Assembly (NCBI RefSeq): GCF_013166595.1
Contig: NZ_JABKKG010000002.1
Location: 62,001 to 126,000 of the forward strand
DNA: 64,000 nucleotides
Source: Palleniella intestinalis
Lineage (GTDB): Bacteria; Bacteroidota; Bacteroidia; Bacteroidales; Bacteroidaceae
Reading direction: 5' to 3'
The translations under genes and the position numbers were made by a program. The notes under the pieces are model-generated. The model saw only the letters and a program-made list of their open reading frames with translations. It had not been told where the DNA came from and did not search any database. Below, in pieces: positions 37,518 to 46,373 of this stretch (position 1 is its first letter; each line of letters opens with the position of its first letter).

Positions 37518-39000
37518 TCTCGTCCACAACCTGCTGATTCCGTTCCGTCTGCTCTTCCCTCCAATTGACAAGGTAGAGATGTTCCGTGGCACGTGTGAAC
37601 GCCGTGTACAACCAATGGATGTAGGACGGCGAAAGCATGTCATCGGTCATGTAACCCTGGTCGACATAGACATGCGCCCATTGCCCACCCTGCGCCTTAT
37701 GGCAAGTGACGGCATAGGCGTACTTTATCTGCAAAGCATTGAAATGCTTGTCCTCCTTCAATGCCTTGAACTTATCCTGCTTGCGTGACATGTCCGCATA
37801 ATCCTCAAGCACACCGTTAAAGAGCGTTTCCTGCTGCTCGTAGGTCAGTGCAGGAGCCTCACTCTGCAAGGTATCAAGCAGCGTTGTCGCCTGAATCTCC
37901 AGCCCGTTATAGTCAGGAAACTCCAGCAGCACATCGGCAAAACGGAAGCCGAAAAGTTCACGACTGTTCCTTACGCGCCGCACCACGCAACGGTCGCCAT
38001 TGGCAAGGAACGGCGGCAGATTGTCATCCTCCTTCTCTTCCTTTCCCATTTCGGCTTTTATGGTCTCCGTCCAGAAATAGTTGTTCTTCACAATCATCAC
38101 CGAATCGCCGGATGACAATTCCTCCTCACGGTCAAGCACTTGGTTTCTTATGCCGAGATTGTAGACATTTGCACGCTTGTTGCTGCGCGTTATGACTATC
38201 GTCTCGTCCATGCCCACACGGCTGTAGCTCGACCCAAGCGAGTCAATCAGTTCATTTCCCGGACATATTGTTATGTCGGCAAAACCATCAAACCTTATCT
38301 TCGGCAGCTGTGTCATGTCATCATGAGTGATAAGGTTGCGCAGCATCGTGGCATTCCACAGTATGCCCGACTCCTGCGATTGGCGCAGCACCTCCGTCAA
38401 GTCATAATCGTAGACCGTCAGACCGTAGCCTGCAATGTAGCCGGAAACCAGTGCAGGAGCCTCCTCACAGCCGACAGGCGGCAGCTGTGCAGTGTCGCCT
38501 ATGAGGACAAGGCGGCAGTTTCTGCCAGAATAGACATAGCGCACAAGGTCGTCAAGCAGGTTGCCTGCCCCGAAAGCCCCACTCACTCCCAACTCCGAAG
38601 TGCTGACCATCGAAGCCTCATCAACCATGAAAATTGTGTCCGTATGCATGTTGTCGGCAAGCGTGAACGCATCGGACATGTACGCCCTCTGCCGGTAAAT
38701 CTTGCGGTGGATGGTGTAGGCATGTGTCGCACCTCCGGCTATTCCCTGCTCGAAAACCTTCGCCGCACGGCCTGTCGGCGCAAGCAGCACAACCTTCTGC
38801 TTCATGGCGGTCATGGCACGGACTATGGCGCGGGCGACACTTGTCTTGCCCGTACCGGCAGAGCCGCGCAGCAACATTGCCACATCGGGACTCGCATCAG
38901 TCATGAAACGGCTGAAAACCGCCACCGCCATGCCCTGCCCCGCTGTCGGCGAGAAAGGCAGGCAGCTTTCTATCTGGTATGCCCATTCTTGTTCAATCAT
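37513..39000 (-). CDS. RecD-like / AAA superfamily I DNA helicase
   Basis: A 495-residue superfamily I helicase related to RecD and Dda. Walker A GSAGTGKT lies at residues 46-53, the DEAS box in FMVDEASMV, motif III in VLIGDTAQLPPVG, and the C-terminal UvrD-type motifs in AYAVTCHKAQGGQW and LYTAFTRATEHLYLV. It is probably a 5'-3' helicase acting in repair or at stalled forks. No exonuclease partner is nearby. A -7 element ends six bases before the ATG, so the message is likely leaderless. The stop codon overlaps a repeat block. Confidence 0.9.
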   Translation of the reverse strand: MIEQEWAYQIESCLPFSPTAGQGMAVAVFSRFMTDASPDVAMLLRGSAGTGKTSVARAIVRAMTAMKQKVVLLAPTGRAAKVFEQGIAGGATHAYTIHRKIYRQRAYMSDAFTLADNMHTDTIFMVDEASMVSTSELGVSGAFGAGNLLDDLVRYVYSGRNCRLVLIGDTAQLPPVGCEEAPALVSGYIAGYGLTVYDYDLTEVLRQSQESGILWNATMLRNLITHDDMTQLPKIRFDGFADITICPGNELIDSLGSSYSRVGMDETIVITRSNKRANVYNLGIRNQVLDREEELSSGDSVMIVKNNYFWTETIKAEMGKEEKEDDNLPPFLANGDRCVVRRVRNSRELFGFRFADVLLEFPDYNGLEIQATTLLDTLQSEAPALTYEQQETLFNGVLEDYADMSRKQDKFKALKEDKHFNALQIKYAYAVTCHKAQGGQWAHVYVDQGYMTDDMLSPSYIHWLYTAFTRATEHLYLVNWREEQTERNQQVVDEN

Positions 39001-39005
39001 GATTG

Positions 39006-39037
39006 CAAAATTACTTAAAATTTATCACTATACCAAA
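39006..39037 (-). promoter_or_regulatory. promoter of RecD-like gene (leaderless)
   Basis: Minus-strand TAATTTTG (39006-39013) with TTTG (39034-39037) 20 bases upstream. The ATG begins at 39000, where transcription should also begin. Confidence 0.65.
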
Positions 39038-39078
39038 AATTCATGAGTCTTCTTGTGCCATTTGTGGCCAAAAATAAG

Positions 39079-39086
39079 TACCTTTG
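39079..39086 (+). promoter_or_regulatory. -7 element of DUF3822 gene (leaderless)
   Basis: TACCTTTG ends five bases before the ATG at 39092, so the first transcribed base should lie at or next to the start codon. It is divergent from the RecD-like promoter. Confidence 0.55.
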
Positions 39087-39091
39087 CATTT

Positions 39092-39889
39092 ATGAAGCAA
39101 CCACGAACAATCATACGCATCGGACAACAGTCACTCGCATTCATGTCTCCGGAAGGCATTTATGAGCCTTACACCGTGAAGAGCGGCATGTCCATGGCTG
39201 CCAATCTGCGCGAGGCTTTCCGTGACAGTGAGACACTGACGGATGCTGGCGACAGGGTGCAGGTCCTTATTGATGCCAACATATTGCTCATTCCGATGGA
39301 GGAATACGATGAGAGCCTGACAGAAATCTTTTACAACCATACTTTCCCGGAAAGCACGACAGCCAACGGACTGAACATCAGTTCCGGAAGGGCTATTGTC
39401 AGTCATGTCATGCCGGAGCTAAACTGTGTCGCCGTTTTCGCCATGAACAAGGACTTGAAGATGGTCATCAGCGACCATTTCAGTGACGTTCGCATAGCAC
39501 CGCTGCTTGCACCGGTATGGCAGCATCTGCACCAGCGCAGCTATGTCGGACAGACAAAGAAGCTGTTTGCGTACTTCCACGACCGCCGTTTGGCAGTGTT
39601 TGGGTTCAGCAAGAATCGCTTCCGGTTCATGAACGAGTTCCGGGCGACATCAGTAACCGATGCGGCTTATTTCATACTTTATGTATGGCAGCAGCTTGCA
39701 ATGAACAACAAGAAGGACGAACTCTACATCGTTGGTGACATACAGGAACCGGATGCGCTGCGCGAAGAGTTGCGCAAGTATGTCAGCAACGTTTTCCCAA
39801 TCAACCCGTCTGCGGAATTCAACCGTGCTCCGGTGACAAAGATTCCGAACGTGGCGTATGATATTGTGACATTTTCCATGAACGCTTAG
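39092..39889 (+). CDS. DUF3822 family protein
   Basis: A 265-residue cytosolic protein of the DUF3822 family of Bacteroidota, which has the general pattern of an actin-like ATPase fold (two repeats with QSLAFMSPEGIYEPYTVKSG and KLFAYFHDRRLAVFGFSKNRF). The biochemical role is unknown. In related genomes it precedes rsmD, as here (12 bases). The start at 39092 fits the promoter better than the upstream in-frame ATG at 39053. Confidence 0.88.
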   Translation: MKQPRTIIRIGQQSLAFMSPEGIYEPYTVKSGMSMAANLREAFRDSETLTDAGDRVQVLIDANILLIPMEEYDESLTEIFYNHTFPESTTANGLNISSGRAIVSHVMPELNCVAVFAMNKDLKMVISDHFSDVRIAPLLAPVWQHLHQRSYVGQTKKLFAYFHDRRLAVFGFSKNRFRFMNEFRATSVTDAAYFILYVWQQLAMNNKKDELYIVGDIQEPDALREELRKYVSNVFPINPSAEFNRAPVTKIPNVAYDIVTFSMNA

Positions 39890-39901
39890 GAGACAGAGAC
39901 A

Positions 39902-40432
39902 ATGAGAATAATAACAGGAATTTACAAAGGCAGGAGGTTTGACATTCCTCGCACGTTCAAGGCAAGGCCTACAACGGACTTTGCAAAGGAGAACATCTTC
40001 AATGTCATTCAAGGTTATCTTGACCTTGACGGTGCCCTCGCACTTGACCTTTTCGCCGGCACGGGCAGCATCTCTTTGGAGCTTATTTCAAGAGGATGCC
40101 GCCAAGTGGTAAGTGTGGAGGCAGACCGTGACCATGCGAATTTCATACGCCAGTGCTTGCAGAAGCTGGACATCGACACGTGCAGTCTTGTGCGTGGCGA
40201 TGCGTTCCGTTTCCTTAAGTCCTGCCGTCAGCAGTTTGACTTCATCTTTGCCGACCCACCTTATGCGTTGAAGGAACTGCCTGAGATTCCGGATCTTGTG
40301 CTTGGCAAAGGGATTCTTGCCGAGGGCGGAATCTTTGTCTTTGAGCATGGGAAACAGTATGATTTCTCCAACCATCCGCGATTCATGGAGCACCGCTCCT
40401 ATGGCAGTGTGAATTTCACATTGTTCAGATAA
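39902..40432 (+). CDS. rsmD: 16S rRNA (guanine966-N2)-methyltransferase
   Basis: RsmD methylates G966 of 16S rRNA during 30S assembly. The 176-residue protein begins MRIITGIYKGRRFDIPRTF, has the SAM-binding loop LDLFAGTGSISLELISRG, and has the catalytic motif DPPYAL. Length and order fit the family. It is 12 bases after the DUF3822 gene and 72 before dnaG, in the same direction. Confidence 0.96.
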   Translation: MRIITGIYKGRRFDIPRTFKARPTTDFAKENIFNVIQGYLDLDGALALDLFAGTGSISLELISRGCRQVVSVEADRDHANFIRQCLQKLDIDTCSLVRGDAFRFLKSCRQQFDFIFADPPYALKELPEIPDLVLGKGILAEGGIFVFEHGKQYDFSNHPRFMEHRSYGSVNFTLFR

Positions 40433-40504
40433 CAACAAGGACAGTAATGCCAATATTGTCAGCACTGTCAGTATTGTCGATAATGTTTATCCTGCATATT
40501 CCCG

Positions 40505-42538
40505 ATGATTGACAACATTACCACAGCCAAGATTCTTGAAGCAGCAGACATCGTCGATGTCGTGTCAGAGTTCGTCACACTGCGCAAGGCAGGCGCGAAC
40601 TACAAGGGTCTGTGCCCTTTCCATGACGACAAGACACCGTCGTTCTCGGTGTCGCCTGCACGCAACTACTGCCACTGTTTCTCATGTGGCAAGGGAGGCA
40701 CGCCGGTGGGCTTCATCATGGAGCATGAGCAGATGACTTACCCCGAGGCATTGCGCTGGCTGGCAAAGAAATACCATATTGAGATAAAGGAGCGCGAACT
40801 CACCAATGAAGAGAAACTTCAGGAGAGTGAGCGTGAATCAATGTTCATTGTCAATGAATGGACGGCAAAATACTATCATGACATCCTGCACAATGATGCC
40901 GACGGCAGAGCAGTAGGCATGCAGTACTTCCGTTCACGAGGATTCCGTGACGACATAATAGAGAAATTCCGCCTTGGCTTCGCCCTTCCTGACCGCCGGG
41001 CCATGCCTCGCGAAGCAATAGCAAAGGGTTACAAGGCGCAGTTCCTATTGAAAACAGGACTGTGCTACTCCAAAAACAACGACAATAATCCGTCTAAAGA
41101 AATTGACCCCGAATCACTTGTCGACCGTTTTGCAGGCAGGGCGATATTCCCATGGATAGGAATGAGCGGCAAAGTCGTCGCTTTCGGCGGCAGAAAACTT
41201 GACAAGGAGACAAAGGGAGTACAACAGAAATATGTCAATTCCCCGGACTCTGACATTTACCACAAAGACCATGAGCTTTACGGTATCTATCAGGCTAAGA
41301 AGCAGATAAGCAAGGAGGACCGTGTGTTCATGGTGGAAGGCTACACGGATGTTATCTCCATGCACCAATGTGGCATAGAGAACGTTGTGGCAAACTCCGG
41401 CACGGCGCTGTCCATTCATCAGATTCACATGCTTCACCGCCTTACAAAGAACATCGTACTGCTCTACGACGGTGACGCAGCGGGTATCAAAGCGGCAATG
41501 CGAGGTACAGACATGCTGCTCTCGGAAGGCATGAACATCAAGGTGCTCGCCCTCCCTGACGGCGACGACCCTGACTCTTTTGCAAATAAACATACACCGG
41601 AGGAGTTCCGGGAGTATGTGGAACGCAACCAGACTGACTTCATCCAGTTCAAGACAGATGTGCTGATGAAGGACGCAACTGACCCGGTGAGACGTTCTGA
41701 TGTCATCTCCTCTATAATAAAGAGTGTCTCTGTCATCCCTGACCCGATTATCCGTGCAGCATATCTTCAGGATTGTGCGACACGACTCCGCATGGATGAG
41801 AAGACCTTGCTCACAAAGATGAACAGGTTTATCAGTGACGACATCAAGGAGCGTGACAAGAGAAGGGAGCGTGAACGGTCTGCCACCACCCAACAAACAG
41901 AGCCGACTCAGAACGTGCCTGTCGGCAATGACATTCCGCCGGAAGACCTTCCTGACGAGGCTTTCGCCCCGGCTGCACCAAAGACTCCTGTAAAGAAAAG
42001 CAGTGTTTCGGAGTCCATTGAACGCCTGATAATGCAGGCTGTCGTGCGCCATGGCGACAAGATAATCCTTGATGATGTGGAGACAGAGGATGGCGGCACT
42101 GTATCATTGAACGTTGCACAGTTTGTCTACTACAACCTGACATCAGAGGATCTGTCGTTCTCCAACCCACTCTACAACAGGATGCTGGAGGAAATCGTCT
42201 GCAACGCTGCACAGGAAGAGTTCTGCTCCTCAACGTTTTTCACGAAACATCCCGACATAGAGATAAGCAAGACCGCCACCGATTTGGTCATGGAGCGTTA
42301 TACTCTCTCAAAAAGTCTTGAACTGAAATACACGAAAGAGGGACTCCGCAGCCATGTCGAAAGACTCCTTTTGGAGTTCCGCCGTGACATTGTGGATGCC
42401 AGACTGGATGAGCTGCTCCGGCAGATAAAGGCTTTCGGCAACGATATGGAGAAGGCTTCGGAACTTCTGGCGGAATACAGTGAGCAGAAACAGTTGTCTG
42501 CCGCCATAGCGAAACAGCTCGGCAACAACATCAGATAA
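40505..42538 (+). CDS. dnaG: DNA primase
   Basis: DnaG makes RNA primers at the replication fork. The 677-residue protein has the CHC2 zinc domain (CPFHDDKTPSFSV ... CHCFSCGKGG, about 37-67) and the RNA polymerase core with the Toprim residues in VFMVEGYTDVISMHQCG and VLLYDGDAAGIKAAMRG. A charged, Thr/Gln-rich linker (about 458-500) leads to a helical C-terminal domain that should bind the replicative helicase. It is complete, and is followed 53 bases later by the DUF6621-like gene. Confidence 0.97.
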   Translation: MIDNITTAKILEAADIVDVVSEFVTLRKAGANYKGLCPFHDDKTPSFSVSPARNYCHCFSCGKGGTPVGFIMEHEQMTYPEALRWLAKKYHIEIKERELTNEEKLQESERESMFIVNEWTAKYYHDILHNDADGRAVGMQYFRSRGFRDDIIEKFRLGFALPDRRAMPREAIAKGYKAQFLLKTGLCYSKNNDNNPSKEIDPESLVDRFAGRAIFPWIGMSGKVVAFGGRKLDKETKGVQQKYVNSPDSDIYHKDHELYGIYQAKKQISKEDRVFMVEGYTDVISMHQCGIENVVANSGTALSIHQIHMLHRLTKNIVLLYDGDAAGIKAAMRGTDMLLSEGMNIKVLALPDGDDPDSFANKHTPEEFREYVERNQTDFIQFKTDVLMKDATDPVRRSDVISSIIKSVSVIPDPIIRAAYLQDCATRLRMDEKTLLTKMNRFISDDIKERDKRRERERSATTQQTEPTQNVPVGNDIPPEDLPDEAFAPAAPKTPVKKSSVSESIERLIMQAVVRHGDKIILDDVETEDGGTVSLNVAQFVYYNLTSEDLSFSNPLYNRMLEEIVCNAAQEEFCSSTFFTKHPDIEISKTATDLVMERYTLSKSLELKYTKEGLRSHVERLLLEFRRDIVDARLDELLRQIKAFGNDMEKASELLAEYSEQKQLSAAIAKQLGNNIR

Positions 42539-42591
42539 CCAACACTCTGACAAATGTCACACATTTTTTCATATATAGAAGACACAACAAT

Positions 42592-43230
42592 ATGGATAAT
42601 AAACGAACATCAGTGATTATCGCTGACGCAGAATACATTGACAGCGTGGCTTTCAACCTCATTGTCAACTTTGAAAGAATGATAGGCCGCCACATTCCAC
42701 AGGCGGATATGGCGCAATGGGTTGAGTGCATAGCCATGGATGGCGGCGTGCGCCGTACCAAAGAAAGCGGTGAGGAGCATGCCAACAAAGAGCTTCCCGA
42801 ATGCAGTGTCATCCTTGTTCATGACAAGAAGAATGACGAAATGAACAATTTCAACCCCGGAAAGTTCACCACCGAACTCAATGGGCAGGCTTTCAAAGGC
42901 GACCTCGGAGAGTTTGCCTTCAACGCTGTGTGTGCGGAAGAGGGGATGGAAACCATGTCAAAATATGACATTCTCACAGACATCCTTGCCGCAATGGTCG
43001 ACGAGCCGCAGGTCAAGAACGTCATGGTCATCCCAGACCTTGACTCAAACGACAACGGAGTGATGGAGCGTCTGCTGCCCGTCCTTCGCCATATAGACCG
43101 CGAATGTCCTGAAAAGCGAGTGACATTGTTTGCCATGCAGCCACTCAGCGGTGTCCCTTGCCGCACGGAAATCCTTGGCTACTCCCTTATGGCAGCCCTC
43201 GGAATACGCGCCGATGAGATAAAAGACTGA
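42592..43230 (+). CDS. DUF6621-like protein, function unknown
   Basis: A 212-residue acidic cytosolic protein. It resembles a Bacteroidales family that I recall as DUF6621 (N-terminal aspartate-bearing strand SVIIADAEYIDSVAFNLI, later VMVIPDLDSNDNG, end LGYSLMAALGIRADEI). The alternating strands and helices suggest a Rossmann-like or PIN/NYN-like layout with acidic residues at strand ends (D12, D148, D150), but I would not assign nuclease activity. It sits downstream of dnaG and ends before a terminator. Confidence 0.7.
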   Translation: MDNKRTSVIIADAEYIDSVAFNLIVNFERMIGRHIPQADMAQWVECIAMDGGVRRTKESGEEHANKELPECSVILVHDKKNDEMNNFNPGKFTTELNGQAFKGDLGEFAFNAVCAEEGMETMSKYDILTDILAAMVDEPQVKNVMVIPDLDSNDNGVMERLLPVLRHIDRECPEKRVTLFAMQPLSGVPCRTEILGYSLMAALGIRADEIKD

Positions 43231-43248
43231 CCGTCTGCATATACAATA

Positions 43249-43283
43249 ACCGGCAAGTACTATCCACTTAAGTACATGCCGGT
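43249..43283 (+). terminator. terminator between convergent genes at 43.2 kb
   Basis: ACCGGCAAGTAC (43249-43260) pairs with GTACATGCCGGT (43272-43283) with one mismatch, followed by CAATTATTTTA. It probably serves both the DUF6621-like gene and the FMN reductase gene. Confidence 0.72.
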
Positions 43284-43291
43284 CAATTATT

Positions 43292-43849
43292 TTACCCTAT
43301 ATAGTTCAAGAAAGCATCAACTTGCTGTGCCAAAGCCTCTTCCTGTTCTTGTGTCAGAATCATGTTGCCATGAGTCCATGCCTCAACTCCCAATACGATT
43401 CCGGTCTGCGGTTCCTTCATGACATCCGCATCGATGAACGGCAATGTCAGAAGCTCTGTCAGTCTTGCACGACAGTTGGCTGTAGCCGAACCACCACCGG
43501 CACCGCTCAATGCCACTTTCTTCTTGTTGATGGCAAGCGGAGAAGTGTGGTCATCCGCAGCAACGGGACGTGAAAGCCAGTCGATGAGATTCTTCAGATG
43601 ACCGGGATAACCGGAGTTGTATTCCGGTGAGAATATCCACAATCCGTCAGCTTCCGCTATCTTTCTGCGAACCTCAGCGACAGCGTCGGGAGCAGGAAAC
43701 TCAATGTCTTGGTTCATCATGGGCAGTCCGGAGTAGTCCAAATATTCCACAACGGCACGTCCGGCAATGAGTTGTTCCGCACGGTTCGCAAGTTTTCTAT
43801 TGAACGATTCCTTACGCAGTGAACCTATTATGAACAATAGCTTTTTCAT
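43292..43849 (-). CDS. NADPH-dependent FMN reductase family protein
   Basis: A 185-residue flavodoxin-fold oxidoreductase (azoreductase/chromate reductase type). Family marks are IIGSLRKESFNRKLANRA at the phosphate-binding start, FSPEYNSGYPGHLKNLIDWLS for the flavin, and ALSGAGGGSATANCRARL. It probably passes electrons from NAD(P)H to FMN or quinones. The thioredoxin gene lies 53 bases upstream on the same strand, so the pair may form a redox unit. Confidence 0.92.
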   Translation of the reverse strand: MKKLLFIIGSLRKESFNRKLANRAEQLIAGRAVVEYLDYSGLPMMNQDIEFPAPDAVAEVRRKIAEADGLWIFSPEYNSGYPGHLKNLIDWLSRPVAADDHTSPLAINKKKVALSGAGGGSATANCRARLTELLTLPFIDADVMKEPQTGIVLGVEAWTHGNMILTQEQEEALAQQVDAFLNYIG

Positions 43850-43902
43850 TTTTGCACTGCTTTTTCATTATTCAGCATAGAGGCGATAACCTACGCTTCT
43901 CA

Positions 43903-44202
43903 TCACTTCAGGAACGGGTCGATGACCGACAGAAGATCAGCCTTTGACATCGCTCCGCTCTGCCGCCATAGCATCTCATTGTTTCGGAACAACATCAGTG
44001 TCGGCACCGAACGTATCTGATACTCACCGGCAATGTCACCTTGCTGGTCAACATCCATTTTTATGATACGTATACGGTCGCCAAGCACTTCCTTAACCTG
44101 CTCCAGAATCGGATGCATCATCTTACATGGCTGACACCATGTGGCAAAAAAATCTACCAAAACGAGTTGGTTGCCTGAAATTACGTCTTTGAATGTTTCC
44201 AT
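43903..44202 (-). CDS. thioredoxin with CQPC active site
   Basis: A 99-residue thioredoxin: strand VLVDFFATW, the redox site WCQPC at residues 22-26, and the cis-Pro turn in RSVPTLMLFR. Canonical thioredoxin has CGPC; here Gln24 replaces Gly, which can shift the redox potential. There is no signal peptide, so it is cytosolic. A -7 element at 44301-44308 gives a leader near 90 bases. It is probably cotranscribed with the FMN reductase gene. Confidence 0.93.
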   Translation of the reverse strand: METFKDVISGNQLVLVDFFATWCQPCKMMHPILEQVKEVLGDRIRIIKMDVDQQGDIAGEYQIRSVPTLMLFRNNEMLWRQSGAMSKADLLSVIDPFLK

Positions 44203-44300
44203 ACTCGATAAATTTTAATGTTAGTAAAACAATTACATGCCTTGGGTAAATCACATTACCTGTCAGGCTTTGAGTGACTCTTTGTCTGTAGTTCACAGTG

Positions 44301-44308
44301 CAAAGATA
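44301..44308 (-). promoter_or_regulatory. -7 element for thioredoxin gene
   Basis: Minus-strand TATCTTTG matches TAnnTTTG, 99 bases before the start codon. Confidence 0.5.
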
Positions 44309-44371
44309 CCGCAATTTCCTTGAAATACAATCCCGGCTTAAATGAAAATAATATTTTTTTAGGTAAAATAA

Positions 44372-44408
44372 TACGGGTCACATGGTTGGATATTCCATGT
44401 GACCCGTA
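44372..44408 (-). terminator. terminator of the DUF5020 gene
   Basis: A perfect 14-bp inverted repeat (44372-44385, TACGGGTCACATGG, with 44395-44408). AT-rich sequence follows on the minus strand. Confidence 0.78.
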
Positions 44409-44444
44409 CATAATATTGTCGTTAATTAAATAGCTATCAGCCTT

Positions 44445-45170
44445 TTACAGTTTGCACTTTACAGCGATTGTAGGATTCCAGTACATCTTAGAGTTGTCTG
44501 AATAGAAGCCACTATAGAACTCCATCTCGGTACCGATAGAGATTGGGCACTTCTTGAGTCCCTTGATTGAATTGAGGTTAAACCACAACTGTGGCTCAGA
44601 GATGAACACAAGTTTGCCATGGCCGTTAGCCTGCTCGTCACGCCAGAAGTCGAACACACCGGCGAAAGTCAGCGCATCGTGAGCGAAAGTGGTGCTCCAT
44701 ACGCCCGTAAACTGGCAGGATGGGAACGCATGGTTGTAAGTTCCTTTGAAGAACTGCTTATACATGACCTGAAGAGAGAGGGTCTTCTTGTAGTCAGCAG
44801 AGTGCATGTTGTAGGCTGCACCAAGGAGGGCTGCCTGCTGATAGCGTGCCGAGAATGATTTCTTTGAGCAGAGACCGCCGTCGTACTCGATATGGGCAGC
44901 GAAGCCTTTCTTGCCGATGTTGAACTCACGGCTCAACTCCACATAAGCTCCGGCAGCACCGTCGTTATAGAAATCCATATCAATGAAGTAGAACCATGTA
45001 CCGAGTCCGTCAGCAGAGAACTGCTCAAATGTGCCGGTAACCTTCGGACGCTCAGCCTGCTCATCAGGATAAACATTGCGACCAAAGTCATAGTGAAGCT
45101 GGAGATTACCCTGCGCCATACCAGCAATGGCAGAAAGCAACATGCATGTTGCCAAAACAATCTTTTTCAT
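44445..45170 (-). CDS. DUF5020 outer membrane protein
   Basis: A 241-residue protein with a signal peptide (MKKIVLATCMLLSAIAGMAQ) and a barrel of roughly twelve strands, DUF5020 family, distantly similar to nucleoside channel Tsx (NLQLHYDFGRNVYPDEQAERPKVTGTFEQF; TWFYFIDMDFYNDGAAGAYVELSREF). It ends in an amphipathic strand with a basic residue (AVKCKL). It probably forms a pore; the substrate is unknown. It is monocistronic, with its own promoter and terminator. Confidence 0.9.
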   Translation of the reverse strand: MKKIVLATCMLLSAIAGMAQGNLQLHYDFGRNVYPDEQAERPKVTGTFEQFSADGLGTWFYFIDMDFYNDGAAGAYVELSREFNIGKKGFAAHIEYDGGLCSKKSFSARYQQAALLGAAYNMHSADYKKTLSLQVMYKQFFKGTYNHAFPSCQFTGVWSTTFAHDALTFAGVFDFWRDEQANGHGKLVFISEPQLWFNLNSIKGLKKCPISIGTEMEFYSGFYSDNSKMYWNPTIAVKCKL

Positions 45171-45225
45171 TTTTTTGTTTGTTAAATACCTATACGTTTA
45201 TAACGTGAATTATAAAATATGGGTG

Positions 45226-45233
45226 CAAAATTA
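45226..45233 (-). promoter_or_regulatory. -7 element for DUF5020 gene
   Basis: Minus-strand TAATTTTG, 56 bases before the start codon. Confidence 0.55.
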
Positions 45234-45296
45234 CAAAAATAATATTAAATATAGAATAAAAAACACGAAAATGTGCAGTAATTCCGATAAAATTGT

Positions 45297-45304
45297 TAAT
45301 TTTG
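45297..45304 (+). promoter_or_regulatory. -7 element for the L-galactose operon
   Basis: TAATTTTG matches TAnnTTTG and leaves a leader of about 115 bases before the ATG at 45426. It is divergent from the DUF5020 element. Confidence 0.55.
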
Positions 45305-45425
45305 CATGAAAAGGCGGATGATTGGCTGAAGCACACATATATATTAATTACTAATGCACGCCAAAAACAAGCTGTGCTAACAAGCCAAAACACTTAACCG
45401 CCGGCAACATCAAACTACTAATAAT

Positions 45426-46373
45426 ATGAACTACTACGAGATTGGCAAGACAGGCATGAAGGTTTCTGCACTGTCTTTCGGAGCATCATCGCTCGGCAGC
45501 GTTTTCCGTGAAACAAAGCTGGAAGAGTCGCTTGACGCTGTATACACAGCAATAGACTGTGGCATGAATTTCATTGATGTCTCTCCATATTATGGGCACT
45601 ATAAGGCAGAAACCGTGCTCGGTCAGGCATTAAAGAACATCCCACGTGACAAGTATTACCTTTCTACAAAGGTCGGAAGATACGGCGTAGACGGAAAGAA
45701 CACATGGGATTATTCGGCAGAGCGTGTCACACGCAGCGTGTATGAAAGCTTGGAGCGACTGAACATCGACCATATCGACCTCATCAATGTACACGACATA
45801 GAGTTCCAGGGCGACCTTCCTGGCGGCTTGCAGAAGATTGTCGACGAGACTCTCCCTGCACTTGTGAAACTGCGCGACGAGGGTGTTGTGGGTCATGTCG
45901 GCATAACAGACCTGCAGCCGGAGAACATCAAGTGGGTCATCGAGCACTGTCCGGAGGGCACAGTGGAGGCAACTTTGTGCTTCTGCCACTATTCCCTGAA
46001 CGATGAACTGCTGAACGACTACTTTGATTTCTTTGAACAGCACAATGTCGGCATAATCAACGCTTCTCCTTTGTCAATGGGACTCCTCTCTTCACGCGGC
46101 GTTCCTGCATGGCATCCTGCACCAAAGTCGCTTGTGGATGCTTGCCAAAAGGCTGTCGCCCATGTCAATGAGAAAGGCTACCCTATCGAGAAACTCGCCA
46201 TACAGTATGCCATCAGCAACCCTCGCATAGCAACAACACTGTTCTCTTCCGCCAACCCTGCGAACGTGAAGAAGAACTGGGAATATGCCGAAGCTCCAAT
46301 CGATTGGGAGCTTGTCAAGGAGGTTCAGGACATCATTGGTGACCAGATGCGCGTAAGATGGAAAAATTCATAA
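45426..46373 (+). CDS. aldo/keto reductase, probable L-galactose 1-dehydrogenase
   Basis: A 315-residue aldo/keto reductase. The catalytic tetrad is visible as Asp51, Tyr56, Lys82 and the His in INVHDIEF. The opening MNYYEIGKTGMKVSALSFGASSLGSVF is that of the L-galactose / L-fucose dehydrogenase branch, which oxidises the sugar at C1 to a lactone with NAD(P)+. The next gene, overlapping by 16 bases, is a lactonase-type amidohydrolase, and a zinc dehydrogenase follows. This trio matches the L-galactose route described in Bacteroides vulgatus. L-fucose is an alternative substrate. Confidence 0.88.
   Translation: MNYYEIGKTGMKVSALSFGASSLGSVFRETKLEESLDAVYTAIDCGMNFIDVSPYYGHYKAETVLGQALKNIPRDKYYLSTKVGRYGVDGKNTWDYSAERVTRSVYESLERLNIDHIDLINVHDIEFQGDLPGGLQKIVDETLPALVKLRDEGVVGHVGITDLQPENIKWVIEHCPEGTVEATLCFCHYSLNDELLNDYFDFFEQHNVGIINASPLSMGLLSSRGVPAWHPAPKSLVDACQKAVAHVNEKGYPIEKLAIQYAISNPRIATTLFSSANPANVKKNWEYAEAPIDWELVKEVQDIIGDQMRVRWKNS

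Noticed and set aside
37404..37643. A minus-strand frame containing KLTAFLPRENRVE
   Set aside because: It is a translation of composite block 1; a related peptide at 51.6 kb arises the same way. There is no start-site support.
38140..39018. A 292-codon plus-strand frame
   Set aside because: It is antisense to the RecD-like helicase, which has all helicase motifs.
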